Below the pieces are notes generated by a model. It worked only from the letters and a program-made list of their open reading frames with translations, made no database searches and had not been told where the DNA came from. A stretch of 64,000 nucleotides of DNA from Magnaporthiopsis rhizophila (taxonomy: Eukaryota; Ascomycota; Sordariomycetes; Magnaporthales; Magnaporthaceae), in the NCBI GenBank assembly GCA_003049465.1, contig PYSS01000052.1:1-64000 (forward strand), written 5' to 3'. The position numbers and the translations under genes are program-made. Positions 23,828-34,224 of this stretch are shown in pieces; the first letter of the stretch is position 1; every line of letters starts with the position of its first letter.

Positions 23828-24830
23828 CATGGTGGAAGCCCGATCCGCGTGCTGTTTCGCCGTGGCGCAGACACGAGAGAGGCCGGTGAACAAGGCACCT
23901 AGAATGATCTGGTCCATGTCCAGTTTCGACATGCTGGCATCGTATAATCGGAGGTGCGCTTATGGTAAACTCAAAAGGCCACGGCCACAGCCCTAGGACC
24001 GGCCCGGGTTGGGGCCAAGATCAGACGATTTCCAACTGACAGCAGGCGACAGACAGAAAAACAGGCGCGCTTGTGGCGATCGCTAGTCCCAGTGCTCCAT
24101 TCGGTATCAACCCATCAGGATCGATCCGTCGGCGCCCTGCTTCTGGTTCGCTTTATGGACGAATCGGCCGTCTTTCGCGGGCCAGGCCACCAGCCCTGGA
24201 GCCATCACGGCGCCTATCCCACCGAGCCACCATCAATTGGGGGCCTAGACCTGGACTCGCCCCTGACCGGTCTCCGCGAAACAGTCTCGGCGTCGTGGCG
24301 CAAACCTAACTCTCGAGAATCAATAGTCGCTTGACAGTGACGAAAAGACAAGCCCCGACGACGCGGGAGCACTGACTAGGAGCCTTGGGCCCGGGAGCTC
24401 CTCCACGCCCAGCCAGTACGAAGTCAGGGACCTAGGTTGCTTCTCTCTGTCTCTTTTTTTTTCGAGAAGGAGCTACAAGGGGCAACTTAGAATCATGCAC
24501 TAGCGGGTCGAATAGAGAATTTGCATCCTGCCCAGCAGTCGACGAGAGGGATGCCCCAGCCAAAGCTCTCCCCCGGAAAGGCTGCCGCCGGCGCGCGGTT
24601 TGTTGAGAAGCGACTGCGGCTGCAAATCCCGAGCGGCTGTCTTGCCCTACGATTACGGTTACACCCCAGGGGTCCGCCGTCAATCCTTAGCGGCAAGCCG
24701 GCGATGTTGCTTATCCGACAAGCAAAGACTTGGTCTTCCGACACGGCAGACGGTTCCTGGGTCTCTTTCCTTATAACCCGCCTGCTTTCCCCATGGGGCA
24801 ACGACTAGCGGCACCATCCTCACTGGAGTG
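21895..24830. other. Intergenic stretch without recognised gene
   Basis: The first 400-700 bp are probably 3' UTR of the zinc-finger gene and include A-rich runs near 22190-22260. No open frame resembles a protein. A poly-T gap lies at 23736-23827. Confidence 0.55.
23736..23827. other. Poly-T tract with 8-N gap
   Basis: About 40 T, eight N (23777-23784), then TTTG and about 38 T. The gap is bounded by the same homopolymer on both sides, so its true length is unknown. Confidence 0.7.
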
Positions 24831-26743
24831 ATGAGCCCGCGCCCCGTACGGCCGCCCTATGCATCCCTTAGAGGTTACGAGACCGAGTCGCCGAGGTGGG
24901 CATCGCGTGCCGTACCGGAGATCCTCGGAGCTTTCGCAACCTTCGCGATACCGCCATGCGATACTTCGATGCCGGGTTTGCCAAGGATTTCAAGGTGGAG
25001 AGTTGGTCTCTGTATTCCGGTTGTATGCTCTTTATCCTGCTGCGTCTGTACGTCCTTGCTCTCTGGCCCGCTGTCGATGGCTACCCCTGCTCCATCTCCT
25101 AGACCGGGGGAGGGGCCTGATGGTCAAGTCGAGAGACAATACTAACCGGACCCTGAAGATTTTCAAAGCTGAAGAGAATAGGAGTCCTGGAGAAGGACGA
25201 CTATGTCATGATTCTGGCGGCGGCAAGTCCCAATTCTTGTGCCACCTTTGCCTGCCACATTTGCCAGACACGACCTCTGCTAACGATACAATTGTGCGGC
25301 CCAGGGCATGTACACGGTCTTGATATCCAGCCTTAATGCGATTTGCCGAGGAGGCGGCTCGAACCTGTACCCTCCAGAGCTGGCGGGAACTTTCACCGAA
25401 AGGGAGATCCAAGATCGCATTTATGGATCCAAAATCGTTGTGTAGGCTATCACGAACCAAACTTTTATCTTACGACACCTTTCCTCTTGGCCACTCCCCG
25501 GCTCGGTGGCCAAGTTGTCAGGGGGACGTGGCCACTCATGGGCTTCCAACCCAAGAACCCCGAGCTAACAACCTATCAACCCCCCTCCGATGGAATGGAT
25601 CAGCATCAGCGAGCAAGCCGTGCTGAACGTCATCTACAGCATCAAGACCTGCGTGATAATCATGTACATGCGTACGACGCTGGGTCTGATGACGCAGAAC
25701 TTGGTGCGGTACCTGGCCTGGTACGTGTTCGTGGGCTGGACCGCCACCGAGGTCGCCTTCTTCACGGCGTGCCGACCCTTCAAGGGGTACTGGGCCATGC
25801 CGCCGCCGGACCCGCAGTGCACGACGCTGGAGCGCTATGCCGTGGTGCAGGCCTGCTTCAACATCTCGAGCGACCTGCTGCTTCTCTGGGTGCCAATCCC
25901 GCTGATTCTCCAAACCAGCACGCCGTGGCGCCAAAAGGCCATGATGCTGTCCATCTCCTCGCTCGCCGGCTTCGTCATCGTCGCCGCCGTGCTCACAAAG
26001 GTCTTCAACCTATCAAACGTTTGGGACCCGCAGTACATGCACTGGTACGTGCGCGAGGCCTCGGTCGCCATCTACGTCTCCAACATACCCGTCTTGTAGC
26101 CGCTGCTGCGCGACTGGGTCCCCTGCCTGCGTCACCTCTACGCTATCGACAGCATCGGCGGCAGCGGCGGCAGCAGGTGGTCGGGACAGCAGCACCACAG
26201 CCGCGACCCCCGGGCCGGCGAGTCCACGCGCCGCCGCAAGCTCATCGACGTCTTCCCCTCCCTCGGCGGCGGCGGCGGCAGCGGCGGCGGCAGTGGCCTG
26301 GCCACTATCACCGACTGCCGCGGGATCCAGACGGCGTCGCGCACCGGCTTCGGCAGCTGGCCCGGCACCAGCAACCACGGCGCGACGGAGCACGACGTCG
26401 AGGTGGGCATGGACCGCCTCAAGGACTGTGGCGGCGGCGAGGGGACCGAGTGCTCGAGCATGAAGCGCATGCTTTTGCTGCCATCGCCGCCCCCGCCCGC
26501 GAAGACGCCGCCGCCGCCGCAAGGGGTGCGCGCGCCCGAGACCAAGAACAAGACAAAGAAGGAAGTTGCGGCGGCCCGCTTTTGCGCCATTCATGTCGAG
26601 AGGACGATCGAGATCACGTCCGAGGACAGGGACCAGAACCCGTCCGTCGCGGCGCTGGACAGCCGGCGGGGCGGCGCCTTCATCTATAACTGGGAGCAGA
26701 GTGGGATTTCCAAGCACTGCGTTGTCGTGTGCGCCGGGGGATA
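24831..26743 (+). pseudogene. PTH11-like seven-helix receptor, interrupted by TAG
   Basis: Fungal PTH11-like (rhodopsin-domain) membrane receptor; PTH11 itself senses host surfaces in the rice blast fungus. Recognisable exons: 25169-25222 (GVLEKDDYVMILAA), 25305-25441 (GGGSNLYPPELAGTF, then RIYGSKIV) and 25604 onward (ISEQAVLNVIYSIKTC; CRPFKGYWAMPPPDPQC; LTKVFNLSN; WYVREASVAIYVSNIPVL). Intron 25223-25304 has a GCAAGT donor, a GC-AG intron. The intron at 25442-25603 joins in phase 2. At 26097-26099 a TAG stands where relatives have Trp (NIPVL-W-PLLRDW). The same frame then stays open to 26743 and still looks coding, with a Gly-rich and Pro-rich cytoplasmic tail. A single G to A change (TGG to TAG) explains it. 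The first exon before 25169 could not be resolved, so the start is a guess. Confidence 0.75.
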
Positions 26744-27127
26744 GGTTTCTTTAGTGAGCGTCTAGATTCCACTGTTGCGAGCAATGCCGATTATAGAGGA
26801 TACGACGTTTTGGTACGGCACTGGAAAATAAATGAAAAGAAATTCAATTATCAAACAACACGACGTTGGGAACAATGTCCGAGTATATCCAGCGACAAAA
26901 CAAACGGTCCCCCGATTCCTGCAAACCCGGCCCAAAGAGGGGGAAAGAATAACAAAAAGCATATGGGTATCTTGTGTACACGAGGTAACCGGCTCCCGGA
27001 AACCCTTTTTCATCATCGCGTAGGTATCATTCCAGCGTTAATATGTGAGAACAAAGCAGAAAAGAAGAGGAAGAAGGAAAAAGGGGGTATAACAGAATGA
27101 AATTGCGTGAACCAGGGGAAAAAAAAA
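26744..27127. other. Short convergent spacer
   Basis: Spacer between the convergent receptor pseudogene and the beta-barrel protein gene. No gene is seen; it presumably holds both 3' UTRs. Confidence 0.5.
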
Positions 27128-28108
27128 TCACAACCACCTCCACTGCCCAGCAACCCTCCCATCCTCCTCTCGCGCCAGCCTCTGGAACGCAGACGGCGAC
27201 AGGTCCAAGTCGAAGCTCTTGCAACCCACGCACCGGTCAACAACCGTCACGTCCACGGACCCGTCGCCGCGCTCGACCCGGATCTTCCTACCGCAGATGG
27301 GGTTGTTGTTGGGGTTGCCGTCGCCCATGTTGGCGGCGGCGTCGAACACCTTCCGGGCCACTGCGGCGATCAGGTCGCCGCCGCCGTGCGAGCCGCCGCA
27401 CGCGCCCAGGCCCGGGTCGTAAAATGTCAGCTCGCCCTCGTGCGTCCTGCCGCCGTCGCGGCCCGGGAGCGGCAGGTCACCCTGGGAGTCCTTGTTCTTG
27501 TTGCGGACCGAGAGGCCGACGGCGAGGCCGAAGATGAGGGCGAGAAGGACGAGGAGGACAGCAGCGGCGACGATGAGGAAGACGCGCCGCCGCATGCCGA
27601 GGTACTTGCGGTCCGGCGGCATCGCGGCGTCCAGGCGCGCCCGGCGGCGGCTGGAGCGGGCTGCTCCTAACCCTGCGGGAAACTTGTCGCTGCCAATCGG
27701 TGGCTCCTCTTCCGCCTGTCCAAACGTCGCTGGTGTCTCGTCGCCGCGCGGGAGGGGCGGATCTTGTTGCTGCTGCTGCTGCTGCTGCTGCTGGGCCTCC
27801 TTGGCGAGTGATGCCTGCTGGGCGAGATCGTCGTCGCTCGCGCGCGGGGCGGCGGGGGTCGGGATAGCGGCGGGAGGCGTGGCGTTAGGGAGAGGCTTTC
27901 GTTGAAACGAGCATGGGCGCCGTGGTGGTGGCGGCGGCGGCGCTGGCGCGGGTGCGACGGCCTCCGGGTCCGCCTCTGCGCCGCCGCCTATGGGGAAGAG
28001 GCGGCTCAGACGGCTTCTGCGCTTGGGTTGCTGGACTCGCGGCTCCCACTCGAGCTCGTATTTTGGCTCTGGTGCCCGGGGAGGCGTAGGGCGCTCTTGG
28101 TCTGCCAT
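27128..28108 (-). CDS. Membrane-anchored double-psi beta-barrel (RlpA/expansin-like) protein
   Basis: A single exon encodes 326 residues from the ATG at 28108. A frame extends 35 codons further upstream through a poly-A run, but the downstream ATG (MADQERPTPP) is the more natural start. The N-terminal 190 residues are Pro/Arg-rich and disordered, with a Gln run encoded at about 27763-27795. One membrane segment (RVFLIVAAAVLLVLLALIF) follows at about 27505-27585. The C-terminal 100 residues form a double-psi beta-barrel: GELTFYDPGLGACGG, then NNNPICGRKIRV, then DVTVVDRCVGC and FDLDLSPSAFQRLA. These are RlpA/barwin/expansin-like hallmarks, with the cysteines and the Asp of VVDRC present. Topology would be type II with the barrel outside. 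Related barrels bind wall polysaccharide; a role at the cell wall is inferred. Confidence 0.8.
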   Translation of the reverse strand: MADQERPTPPRAPEPKYELEWEPRVQQPKRRSRLSRLFPIGGGAEADPEAVAPAPAPPPPPPRRPCSFQRKPLPNATPPAAIPTPAAPRASDDDLAQQASLAKEAQQQQQQQQQQDPPLPRGDETPATFGQAEEEPPIGSDKFPAGLGAARSSRRRARLDAAMPPDRKYLGMRRRVFLIVAAAVLLVLLALIFGLAVGLSVRNKNKDSQGDLPLPGRDGGRTHEGELTFYDPGLGACGGSHGGGDLIAAVARKVFDAAANMGDGNPNNNPICGRKIRVERGDGSVDVTVVDRCVGCKSFDLDLSPSAFQRLAREEDGRVAGQWRWL

Positions 28109-28136
28109 TTTTTTTTTTTTTTTTAATTTTTTTAAT
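28109..28136 (-). promoter_or_regulatory. A-rich leader directly before the start codon
   Basis: On the coding strand an A18 run, broken only slightly further upstream by TT, abuts the ATG at 28108. Adenine-rich leaders are known to aid initiation in fungi. The run may also be a slippage-prone tract that could open or close the upstream frame. Confidence 0.4.
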
Positions 28137-28992
28137 CGGCTCCGAGTTCTAGGAACGTAGGTCGGGGAAGGCTTCCGTAGCGCAGCCTCGTTTTGTTCTC
28201 GTAACCCGGCCAATGACGGTGTCCATGCTGTCTCTGGTTTGGAGTTTGGAAGCTTGAAGCTAGGCCATCGTGAGCGAGCTCAAGGGAATAATTTGTCAGC
28301 GGGAACGCCCCCAGATTTGTACTCGCATCTCAGAGGCACGGAGGGAACCTAAACGGGGCCTGGCAGCGCCGGTCTGGTGTGACGACGACGTCGGGTTGGA
28401 GCGGGTTATAATCATTGGCGACGACGCGAGAGAGCAAAAAAGTGCCTTTGCGTCATGATCTGCATATGTGAAACCTGACTCGCTGTACAGGGGTCCGGGC
28501 CAGGGGATGCGGGGCGCTAAGCCGTTTTCGGAACCACACCCCTGGAATCGAATGCAGGCGTGCTCGAGGTGCAGATTCCCAGTTGCTAAAATTCCAGTTC
28601 CCGAGGACCAGGATTCACCAACCGTCACTGCAACCGAAGCCAGTATTCGCCCTGACCCAGACACGACGGTCTGTGGTCATGTACATAAAAGGGGCGATTT
28701 CCTTAACCCCGCATGAAGCCACAGCTCCAAGCTCGGGAACTATGAGCTTGCGCAGGTGCTCGACCCGTCCGTCCGCCTTCGTCGGGCCGGACATTGCCCA
28801 CGCAGCCCGTTCCACGAGAAAGCGTATGCCCATGACCGCAGATCGACTCTGACTGTTCTTTTGATATACGAAACTCGTTGCTTGTGGCGCAGCTGGCGCA
28901 ATCACTCCCCGGGCCAGACTGGAACCGGACATATGTGAGGGTACAATATACTCCGCCAATTCGTCCTTCAGACCAATCCAAAACACCCGCCC
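28137..28992. other. Spacer between two minus-strand genes
   Basis: Contains the probable promoter of the beta-barrel gene and the 3' UTR of the dioxygenase gene. No further gene is supported. Confidence 0.5.
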
Positions 28993-30327
28993 TCAGTTGA
29001 TGATCTTGCCCGTAAACCCAGGTAGGATCAAGTGGTCTTTTTTCATGTACCCCTTGCTCTGCTGCCATTTCTGCTTGAGGGTCGTGAACTCTGGTGAGTA
29101 GTGGTTGACGACGCCTGTTAGTTGTGTTATTCTTGCGATTTGGTCCCCTACCCTCAACTTCATCCAACTTACCACCCATGGTGGGCACACGATGCCCGCC
29201 AGCCTCAAACTCGTTTTGCGTGAAGCCCTCCCTCTTCAGGACGGGCGAGTCTATCGTGCTGAGCACCAGGTCGTTCTGCGGCCGGGCAAAGTACAGCAGG
29301 CCCAGGCGGTCGACGTGGCGCTGGTCCCTGGGCGGGAGCGTGACCCTGTGCACCGTCGACCTGATGTAGCCGCCGGTCAGGAAGCTGAGGGCGTCGCACG
29401 TGTTGACGGTCAGGCTGCCGTCCAGCGGCTTTGCCCACTTCCACTCGCCCGTCTCGTGGTCCTTGATCTGCAGCGCCGCCACGGGCTGCCGGAACAGCAG
29501 CGTGATGGTGCCCAGGTCCGTGTGCCCGTCGGCCCAGTGGCCCGACCCGAGCCGCTCGACCTCGGCGGGCGAATATCGCCCGTACTTCATGTAGCGCAGG
29601 TGCGACTCGTCATGCACGTCCCAGCGGTGCAGCCGCGTCAAAAAGTCGGGCGGCAGCTCGAGCGCCAGCGCGATGAGGCGGTTGAGCGGATCGAGCACCT
29701 TGTCGTGCAGGTCCTTGGAGAACGCCTCGATCTCGGCCTGGTTGTCCTTGAGGGGCTTGGGCAGCGGCTGCGTGATGTGACCGTCGTTTGCTGTTTTTGC
29801 TACGTGTTAGCCCGCGTAATGCAGACAATGAAACGGGGCTTGAGGAACCTCGAGGGCAGGGGACGGCAAGCAAACGTACTCGCCATGTTCCAGACCTCGA
29901 CCTTGTCAGGCTGGCCGTTCCCCATGACGCGACGCGCCGCCGGCCGGTAGCCATTGTAGACGCCGTTCTCGAGATCGGGGACGTATTTGAGCTTCTCCTC
30001 TAGCGGCAGGTCATAGAACTCTTGGCCAAAGGCAAACTGTCGGTCGACAGCCTCCTGCGAGATGCCGTAGTTGATGACATAGAAGAAGCCCTTTGTCCGG
30101 ACGGCATCAATCAATATCTTGGCCAGCTCTGCATTGCCCTCCGGAGTTCCATATCTAGCAAGGTCGACAGTTGGGACTGCATTCGGGAAGAATCATTGAT
30201 GAGTACACCTCAAGTATACGTATTACTGCTGTTGGGGAAAGGGAGACATACGGTCGGCCCAGTCGAGATTCTCTTGGGTTTCTGGTACATGGGTGTACTG
30301 GTACGATTTTGGTACTGCTGATGGCAT
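28993..30327 (-). CDS. 2-oxoglutarate/Fe(II)-dependent dioxygenase (isopenicillin N synthase-like)
   Basis: Four exons on the minus strand: 30327-30252, 30176-29880, 29790 (or 29799)-29173 and 29114-28993, encoding about 370 residues. All introns are GT-AG and keep frame. The N-terminal DIOX_N part has LPTVDLARYG and GFFYVINYGIS. The catalytic jelly roll has the iron ligands in GHTDLGTITLLFR (His and Asp) and STVHRV (distal His), and a DRLGLLYFARP stretch near the 2-oxoglutarate-binding Arg region. Two in-frame acceptors nine bases apart (after TACGTAG and after AAACAG) allow three residues more or less. The protein is soluble and uses Fe(II), O2 and 2-oxoglutarate to oxidise an unknown small molecule. 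The neighbouring divergent transporter suggests a shared substrate pathway, but that is inference. Confidence 0.85.
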
Positions 30328-31383
30328 TGCGTGGAAGGACGATGGGCTTGGCGTGGCTCAGTGTGAGGTGCGCTTTGCTGGGCCAGGTCTAGGCGGATAT
30401 CTGGCTCACTGAATGATAGGACGTGATTCATAGGTAGGGGCGGGATGTAGGAAACGACCGCACGCGATGGGTGTTGCCTTTATCTCTTGACCTCGTGCCA
30501 GCAAGCACCTGCACCTGGTCTTGGTCTAAGAGATTCTCCCATCCTTTGTCGCCTCCGAAAAACCGCTAGGCTAGTATCCAGTTGCCATCTCCCTCCTGAT
30601 TCTTGACCAGGCCTCATCAAGTTTCCAAATCGGTATCGTATTCCCGTAGACTTTCTACCCCGCAAATAGAGCAGGCGTGGCGCAATGGCTTTCCCCGATG
30701 GCATCATGTCTCCAGCACGACTTTGAACCCCACCACGCCCCCAAACCCCAATTTTTCGACCAAAGAGATTCCCAAATTCATCCACAATATGTCTGCCGGC
30801 TGTGCTCCCTCCCACACGGAACCGTGTTAGCTTCTACATCAAACAGCAACTTCATCCATTCACCATGTAAGTCGGAGGCTTCAGTGGGCCATGCGGACCT
30901 CATATCACGGTCAGCCTCCAATGGGCTCGGCCGAGCACCACTCTCTCTCAGCACGCAACTGACCAGATCCCCACTCCTCCGTCCAGTCCGGTGCTCCAAT
31001 ATCACGTTCGCAATCGGTGCCAATATTTGCGTCGTTCGAGGTGAGACGTTCTCGGACTACCCTGCCCGCACGGGGGGTATCTTTCAGGATCGACGGACCG
31101 GCATGTTTTAGTCTCAGGCCGGAGATACCCCGAGCCTACCTATCCGGGAGGGGGTTTGCTAGTCCAAAAATGCCAGAAAAGAAACCGCTGATCGGTCATA
31201 GCGATGCGTGTCTTCCGAAAGGGAGGAGGCACGGATGTAATAAAAAGGCTTTTATTCTGTTGTGTCCCTTTTCTCAGCTGGCCCTCCTACTACCCAGCCG
31301 TATTCTATCCGGCGGCTGCAAACTCAATTTGATACCCGGGCGAGCCGGTATACGTTGTTCGTATACCACACTACTGGGCCAAT
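30328..31383. promoter_or_regulatory. Shared bidirectional promoter region
   Basis: A 1,056-bp spacer separates the divergent dioxygenase and MFS transporter starts, and both promoters must lie here. I could not identify a specific factor site. Confidence 0.5.
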
Positions 31384-33686
31384 ATGGGTGTCCTAGCCGC
31401 TACCAGGCGCAACAAGGTGGCTGCCGTCATAATATCCGTCTTTGACTGGTACCGTATGTTTTCTCTGTCTTTCGAGGTGCAGGGTATCCAAAGTGATGCC
31501 TTTCTTTAGTGGACTGACGATGAAGCGCCGCCGCTCCAGCCTCCAAATACTCGGCGGTCGAGCGAAGGCTACTCAGAAAGCTTGACCTCGCCATCTTAAT
31601 CTTCGGGTCACTGAGCTGTGAGTGCGCTTGAGTTTCTTGCAACGCTCTCTTGGCTGCGGGAACTAACTAGCATGAACACGACGTTCTGTTGCAGTCTTTT
31701 GCCGAGTAAGCTCCCCAGCCAACGCTGCCGTTTAGACCAAAATGCTCATAAACTTTTGCCCATCAGTTCTTGGGGCAGCAAAATATCACCAACGCATACG
31801 TCTCAGGCATGCGAGAAGACCTTAAAGCATTTGGAAATGAGCTAAACTACTATAAAATGGCCTGTAAGTCAACCACTCCCTTGCTGCGTATCGCTCCTGG
31901 CCGAGGTGAGCTGATAAGGATTGTTTTTTTGGGGCGGCAAAGACAACACGGCCTACGTGCTTGGGCAGATTCCCTTGATGACTCTTCAAACAAAAGGAAA
32001 ACTGTGAGATACACCGCTTCAGTTGTCCCACCTCCCAGGCCCCTTTTCGGCGCTCCGGTGGTATCTAACCTCGCCGGCACCAGTGCCATTTGGCTTCTCC
32101 CAACCCTACAAATTTCATGGGCCATCATCGGGTTCTGCCAGTCGACGGTGACGCAGAACTGGCATCTCTACATCCTCCGGGCTTTGACCGGCTTCCTGGA
32201 GGCCTCTTCGTTCGGAGGGACGCACCTGATATGTAGGGCTCCATCGTCATCCTTGCCTTTGCTCTTTCTTTCTTCGCAAACTCCCTTGACTGACATCGAG
32301 ACGTACTCCGCGCGCGCAGTGGGAAGCTGGTACAAAAACGACGAGGTGTTCAAGCGTGCCGGGGTCTGGTTTATGGGCAACTCACTTGGCTCCATGTTCT
32401 CAGGCTATCTTCAGGCCGCGGCGTACAAAAACCTGAATGGCGTGCTGGGCCGTGCCGGATGGCGCTGGCTCTTTGTCATCCGTGTGTATTCCCCTCTCAC
32501 TCTCATTCCACTAATGTGTACCCTACACATCGAAGGGTTTATACCATGGCTGCAAGCACTTTTGTGCGGTCCTAGCTAATCCGCCATCACAGACGGCATC
32601 ATCACGCTCCCCGTCTCCTTCCTGGGCTTCGTCGTCTGGCCGGGCCTGCCCATCTCGCGGCGACGCTGGTGGATGACGGAGGAGGAGCACGCGCTGGCCG
32701 TTAAGCGCATCCCCGTGGTTGAGAAGGAGGGGATCACGTGGAAGACGTTCAAATACACTTTGAGCCGGCCGATGTGGTGGATCTGCGTGCCCACCTACAT
32801 CTTCATGCAGCTGACCAGCTACTGGACAACCTACATGGCACTGTGGCTCAAGTCGGCACGCTACCCCGTCGAGATGGTCAACGTCCTGCCGACCTTTATC
32901 GACCTGATCCGCGCCTTCAGCTCGTGGCTGGGCACCACCCTTGCGGGGACGCTGAGCCTGAGAGGGCTTTGGACGTTTCAGTTTGTACGCAGCCACACCT
33001 GCTCTCCCTCGTCATTACGCGCGTTGCTTAGACTGACATCAAGACTTGTGTGTTTAAAGGCCGCCATGTTTTCCGCGTGTCTGATGCTCGCAATATGGAA
33101 TATTCCCAACGGAGTCAAGTTTGTGGCCTTCTACCTGGGAGGCTTTTCGGGCATGGCTTCGCCCATTCTGGTTTGTCTCCTCTTTTTTTCCGCTCTCCTG
33201 ATGTCCTTCCCTCACTGTACACCGTGTCTCACCTTCCCTTACGCGACGCCACAGTACACATGGGTCAACTTTACGCTCAAGGAGAACTTCGGCGAGCGCG
33301 GCCTTATCATCTCGTCCATGATGACAATGGGCTACTCGACCACGATCTGGGTGCCGCTGCTCATCTACCCGGCGGTCGAGGCGCCTGAATGGAAGAGGGG
33401 CTACCCGGCCTCGACCGTCTTTCAGTTCTTGATGTGGAGCACCCTGATGTTCGGGGTCTGGTACATGGCCCGCTGGAAGACGAGGCAGCCGGACCCGGAG
33501 ACTCCCGAGCAGCAACAGGGAAAAGATGAGTCCAACACGGAGGATGGCGACGGTGCGGCGTCGACCGCAGAAACCACTCTGGCTGGGCCAACGCCCGCGG
33601 CTGCCAGAATCGGGCGGAGCAGGAGGTCCATGGACGGCGACGACGGTAGCTGGGGTAGGAGGGCGGCGGCGGCGTCGAGACCGTAA
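31384..33686 (+). CDS. MFS transporter, ACS family (Liz1/Dal5-like)
   Basis: Ten exons encode about 520 residues: 31384-31453, 31540-31617, 31695-31705, 31767-31863, 31943-32003, 32084-32232, 32320-32481, 32593-32984, 33060-33170 and 33255-33686. Every join keeps frame and restores the family pattern: DWYPSKYSAVERRLLRKLD, FGSLSFFCRFLGQQN, ITNAYVSGMREDLKAFGNEL, YNTAYVLGQIP, SFGGTHLILGSWYKNDE, GVWFMGNSLGSMFSGYLQAA. Exon 3 is only 11 nt. This is a 12-helix plasma-membrane proton symporter of the anion:cation symporter family; fungal relatives are annotated as pantothenate (Liz1/Fen2) or allantoate (Dal5) permeases. The usual FIIDG motif reads FVIHG, created at the exon 7/8 join. The hydrophilic C-terminus is Ser/Thr/Arg-rich. 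The substrate cannot be told from sequence alone. Confidence 0.88.
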
Positions 33687-34224
33687 ACCATGCACCTCGA
33701 AAATAGAGAAAACTCAACAATTAGAGGTACACAGTTGGGGACCTTGTATTTGGAGTCGATATGGGATGTTGGATTCATATTTCTCGCCATTGCTTCTGGT
33801 CGTAACAACACGCGACTTCTCCCTTTCTTCTTGCTCTATGCAAACATTTCCTTGTCGCGGACCCTTGGGCTTGCTGGTGCTTTGCCTCTCCGCGCGGTCG
33901 GTCCTGAGAATGCGGAGAAACGACCAATTTGCCGGCCGCCCCAGCGACGGGGCACGTCACTTTGGTCAGCCCAACCCCTGACGGTCAAGCACCAGCGACA
34001 AGAACCAACGGTCTGACCACCCATCCAAAGGCGGCAATAACAGGGCCGTTCTGCCGGACCCGCCCAGCCGGATGGTGGAAAGGCTCTGGTCGCATAAGAG
34101 GGGCTCTCGAGAGGCCTCCACGCAGGACCCCTCAGTCCTTGCGAGATTGTTGTGCTCCCGGTGCTCCTCCCACTTCAATCACAGCTTTGCGTGCTTGTCA
34201 GATAGATCCGTCCGAAAGGCAAAT
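33687..34224. other. Intergenic spacer
   Basis: Spacer between the transporter and the HET-domain gene, transcribed in the same direction. No gene is seen. Confidence 0.5.
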
